A stretch of DNA of 6,240 bases, taken from NCBI GenBank assembly GCA_951801155.1, contig CATOLK010000070.1, positions 1 to 6,240 of the forward strand, written 5' to 3'. Positions 5,566 to 6,240 of the stretch are shown here, one piece after another; position 1 is the first letter of the stretch; the number at the start of each line of letters is the position of its first letter. Source of the stretch: an uncultured Rickettsiales bacterium (GTDB lineage Bacteria > Pseudomonadota > Alphaproteobacteria > Rickettsiales > UBA1997). The position numbers and the translations under genes are program-made. A model generated the notes under the pieces. That model searched no databases, was not told where the DNA came from, and saw only the letters and a list, made by a program, of their open reading frames with translations.

Positions 5566-6240
5566 TATTTTCTTCTTTTATACTATTTTTTAAACTATTA
5601 TATATTTTATCTTCAATTTCTTCTTCTTCTTTGTCAGTATTTAAATTTAAATTATTATCATAAACAATAGAAGTATCATCAAGAATTTGTTCAAGAGTGT
5701 CACTTTCTACAACTTTATTATTATCCTCATTGAATTTTTTTATTTTTTCTTGATTATCTGTAATTTGCTCGTTTTTTCCTTCTGTAATGTTTACTTTAAT
5801 TTTATCATTATTTTTATTGTCATTCGTTCCTTCTAATTCATTATTAACGATATTATCTATTTTATCAATATCATTATTTTTCTCCATAACATCTACCTTA
5901 TTTTCTATGTTATTCTGAATTAAATTATTATTTACATTATTTTCATTTTGTACATTTACATTGTTAGTACTTTTTTGACTATCAACGATTGGCTGTTCAA
6001 TTGGTTTTTTTTGTTTATTTTCATCAATATTTAGAGTATTATTATTTACATTATTTTCATTTTGTAAATTTACATTGTTAGTACTTTTTTGACTATCAAC
6101 GATTGGCTGTCCAATTGGTTTTTTTTGTTTATTTTCATCAATATTTAGAGTATTATTATTATTTACATTATTTTCATTTTGTAAATTTACATTGTTAGTA
6201 CTTTTTTGACTATCAACGATTGGCTGTCCAATTGGTTTTT
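5537..6240 (-). CDS. Tandem-repeat Asn-rich protein, C-terminal part (start beyond right edge)
   Basis: The frame ending at TAA 5539-5537 stays open to the window edge (first full codon at 6238), giving at least 233 residues; the true start is outside. The Met at 5887 is internal, because the upstream repeats are in the same frame without a stop. The visible N-terminal part is two complete 38-39-residue units and a third that decays; each starts KP-I-x-QPIVDSQKST, then an Asn-rich segment (NNVNLQNENNVNN) and LNIDENKQK. The rest is low-complexity, rich in Asn, Asp, Glu, Lys and Ile, with an acidic tail including DKEEEEIEDK. I see no membrane segment, catalytic motif or recognised domain in this part. 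Such proteins in intracellular bacteria are often surface or secreted, but that is inference; the missing N-terminus may hold the functional domain. Confidence 0.75.
   Translation of the reverse strand, partial: KPIGQPIVDSQKSTNNVNLQNENNVNNNNTLNIDENKQKKPIGQPIVDSQKSTNNVNLQNENNVNNNTLNIDENKQKKPIEQPIVDSQKSTNNVNVQNENNVNNNLIQNNIENKVDVMEKNNDIDKIDNIVNNELEGTNDNKNNDKIKVNITEGKNEQITDNQEKIKKFNEDNNKVVESDTLEQILDDTSIVYDNNLNLNTDKEEEEIEDKIYNSLKNSIKEENIDEVLNSKI
5924..6240 (-). repeat. In-frame tandem repeat of 114/117 bp
   Basis: Units begin at 6238, 6121 and 6007 on the minus strand. The first two are identical except for one extra AAT codon in a run of Asn codons (117 versus 114 bp). The third matches for 84 bp with only two visible substitutions (GGA to GAA, TTA to GTA) and then diverges. 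Near-perfect DNA identity, including silent positions, points to recent duplication, and unit lengths divisible by three keep the frame. The array continues past the right edge, so copy number is unknown. Confidence 0.9.

Noticed and set aside
5460..5663. Plus-strand open frame of 67 codons with hydrophobic, Phe/Ser/Leu-rich product
   Set aside because: It is antisense to the start of era and the acidic repeat-protein tail; the hydrophobic look follows from reading AT-rich Lys/Glu/Asn codons backwards.
5537..5887. A complete 116-aa protein starting at the ATG at 5887
   Set aside because: The frame is open upstream to the window edge and carries in-frame repeats there, so this Met is internal and the gene is longer.
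5924..6240. CRISPR array
   Set aside because: The repeats are 114-117 bp, contiguous, coding and have no unique spacers.

Overview
This is a very AT-rich window in which every supportable gene lies on the minus strand. In transcription order, from the right edge to the left, it holds: an Asn/Asp/Glu/Lys-rich protein with long tandem repeats that runs off the right edge (5537-6240); the ribosome-assembly GTPase era (4585-5487); the Hsp70 chaperone gene dnaK, broken into two overlapping frames (2255-4136); and a eukaryotic-like Ser/Thr protein kinase (296-1852). The base composition, alphaproteobacterial-type DnaK and Era sequences, an RpoH-type heat-shock promoter, a kinase resembling eukaryotic ones and a low-complexity repeat protein together suggest an intracellular alphaproteobacterium, Rickettsiales- or Holosporales-like. 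That is inference from composition and protein character; no rRNA or other decisive taxonomic marker is present.

The genes look like separate transcription units. The kinase has a textbook sigma-70 promoter (TTGACA, 17 bp, TATAAT; 1879-1907) and an AT-rich terminator hairpin (240-268). dnaK has a heat-shock promoter (CTTGAAA, 14 bp, CCTATAT; 4180-4207) and a perfect 15-bp terminator hairpin followed by a T-tract (2161-2203). era has a near-consensus sigma-70 promoter lying across the stop codon of the upstream repeat gene (5536-5565).

The main oddity is dnaK. The locus encodes an almost complete Hsp70, but the reading frame breaks at the linker between the ATPase domain and the substrate-binding domain. 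About 14 nt normally present in the family (coding roughly KGDVK) are missing. Both halves are otherwise well conserved, and the promoter and terminator are intact. This is either a recent inactivation or a split Hsp70 whose second half starts at an overlapping TTG.

The intergenic regions at 1-295 and 4208-4584 carry copies of an AT-rich imperfect palindrome with ATTCCA...TGGAAT-type ends (4413-4512, plus partial or related copies at 1-52, 157-218 and 4354-4404). It looks like a dispersed, non-coding repeat that settles between genes. The right edge carries a different repeat: a 114/117-bp in-frame tandem unit whose copies are nearly identical at DNA level, so the protein probably varies in repeat number.
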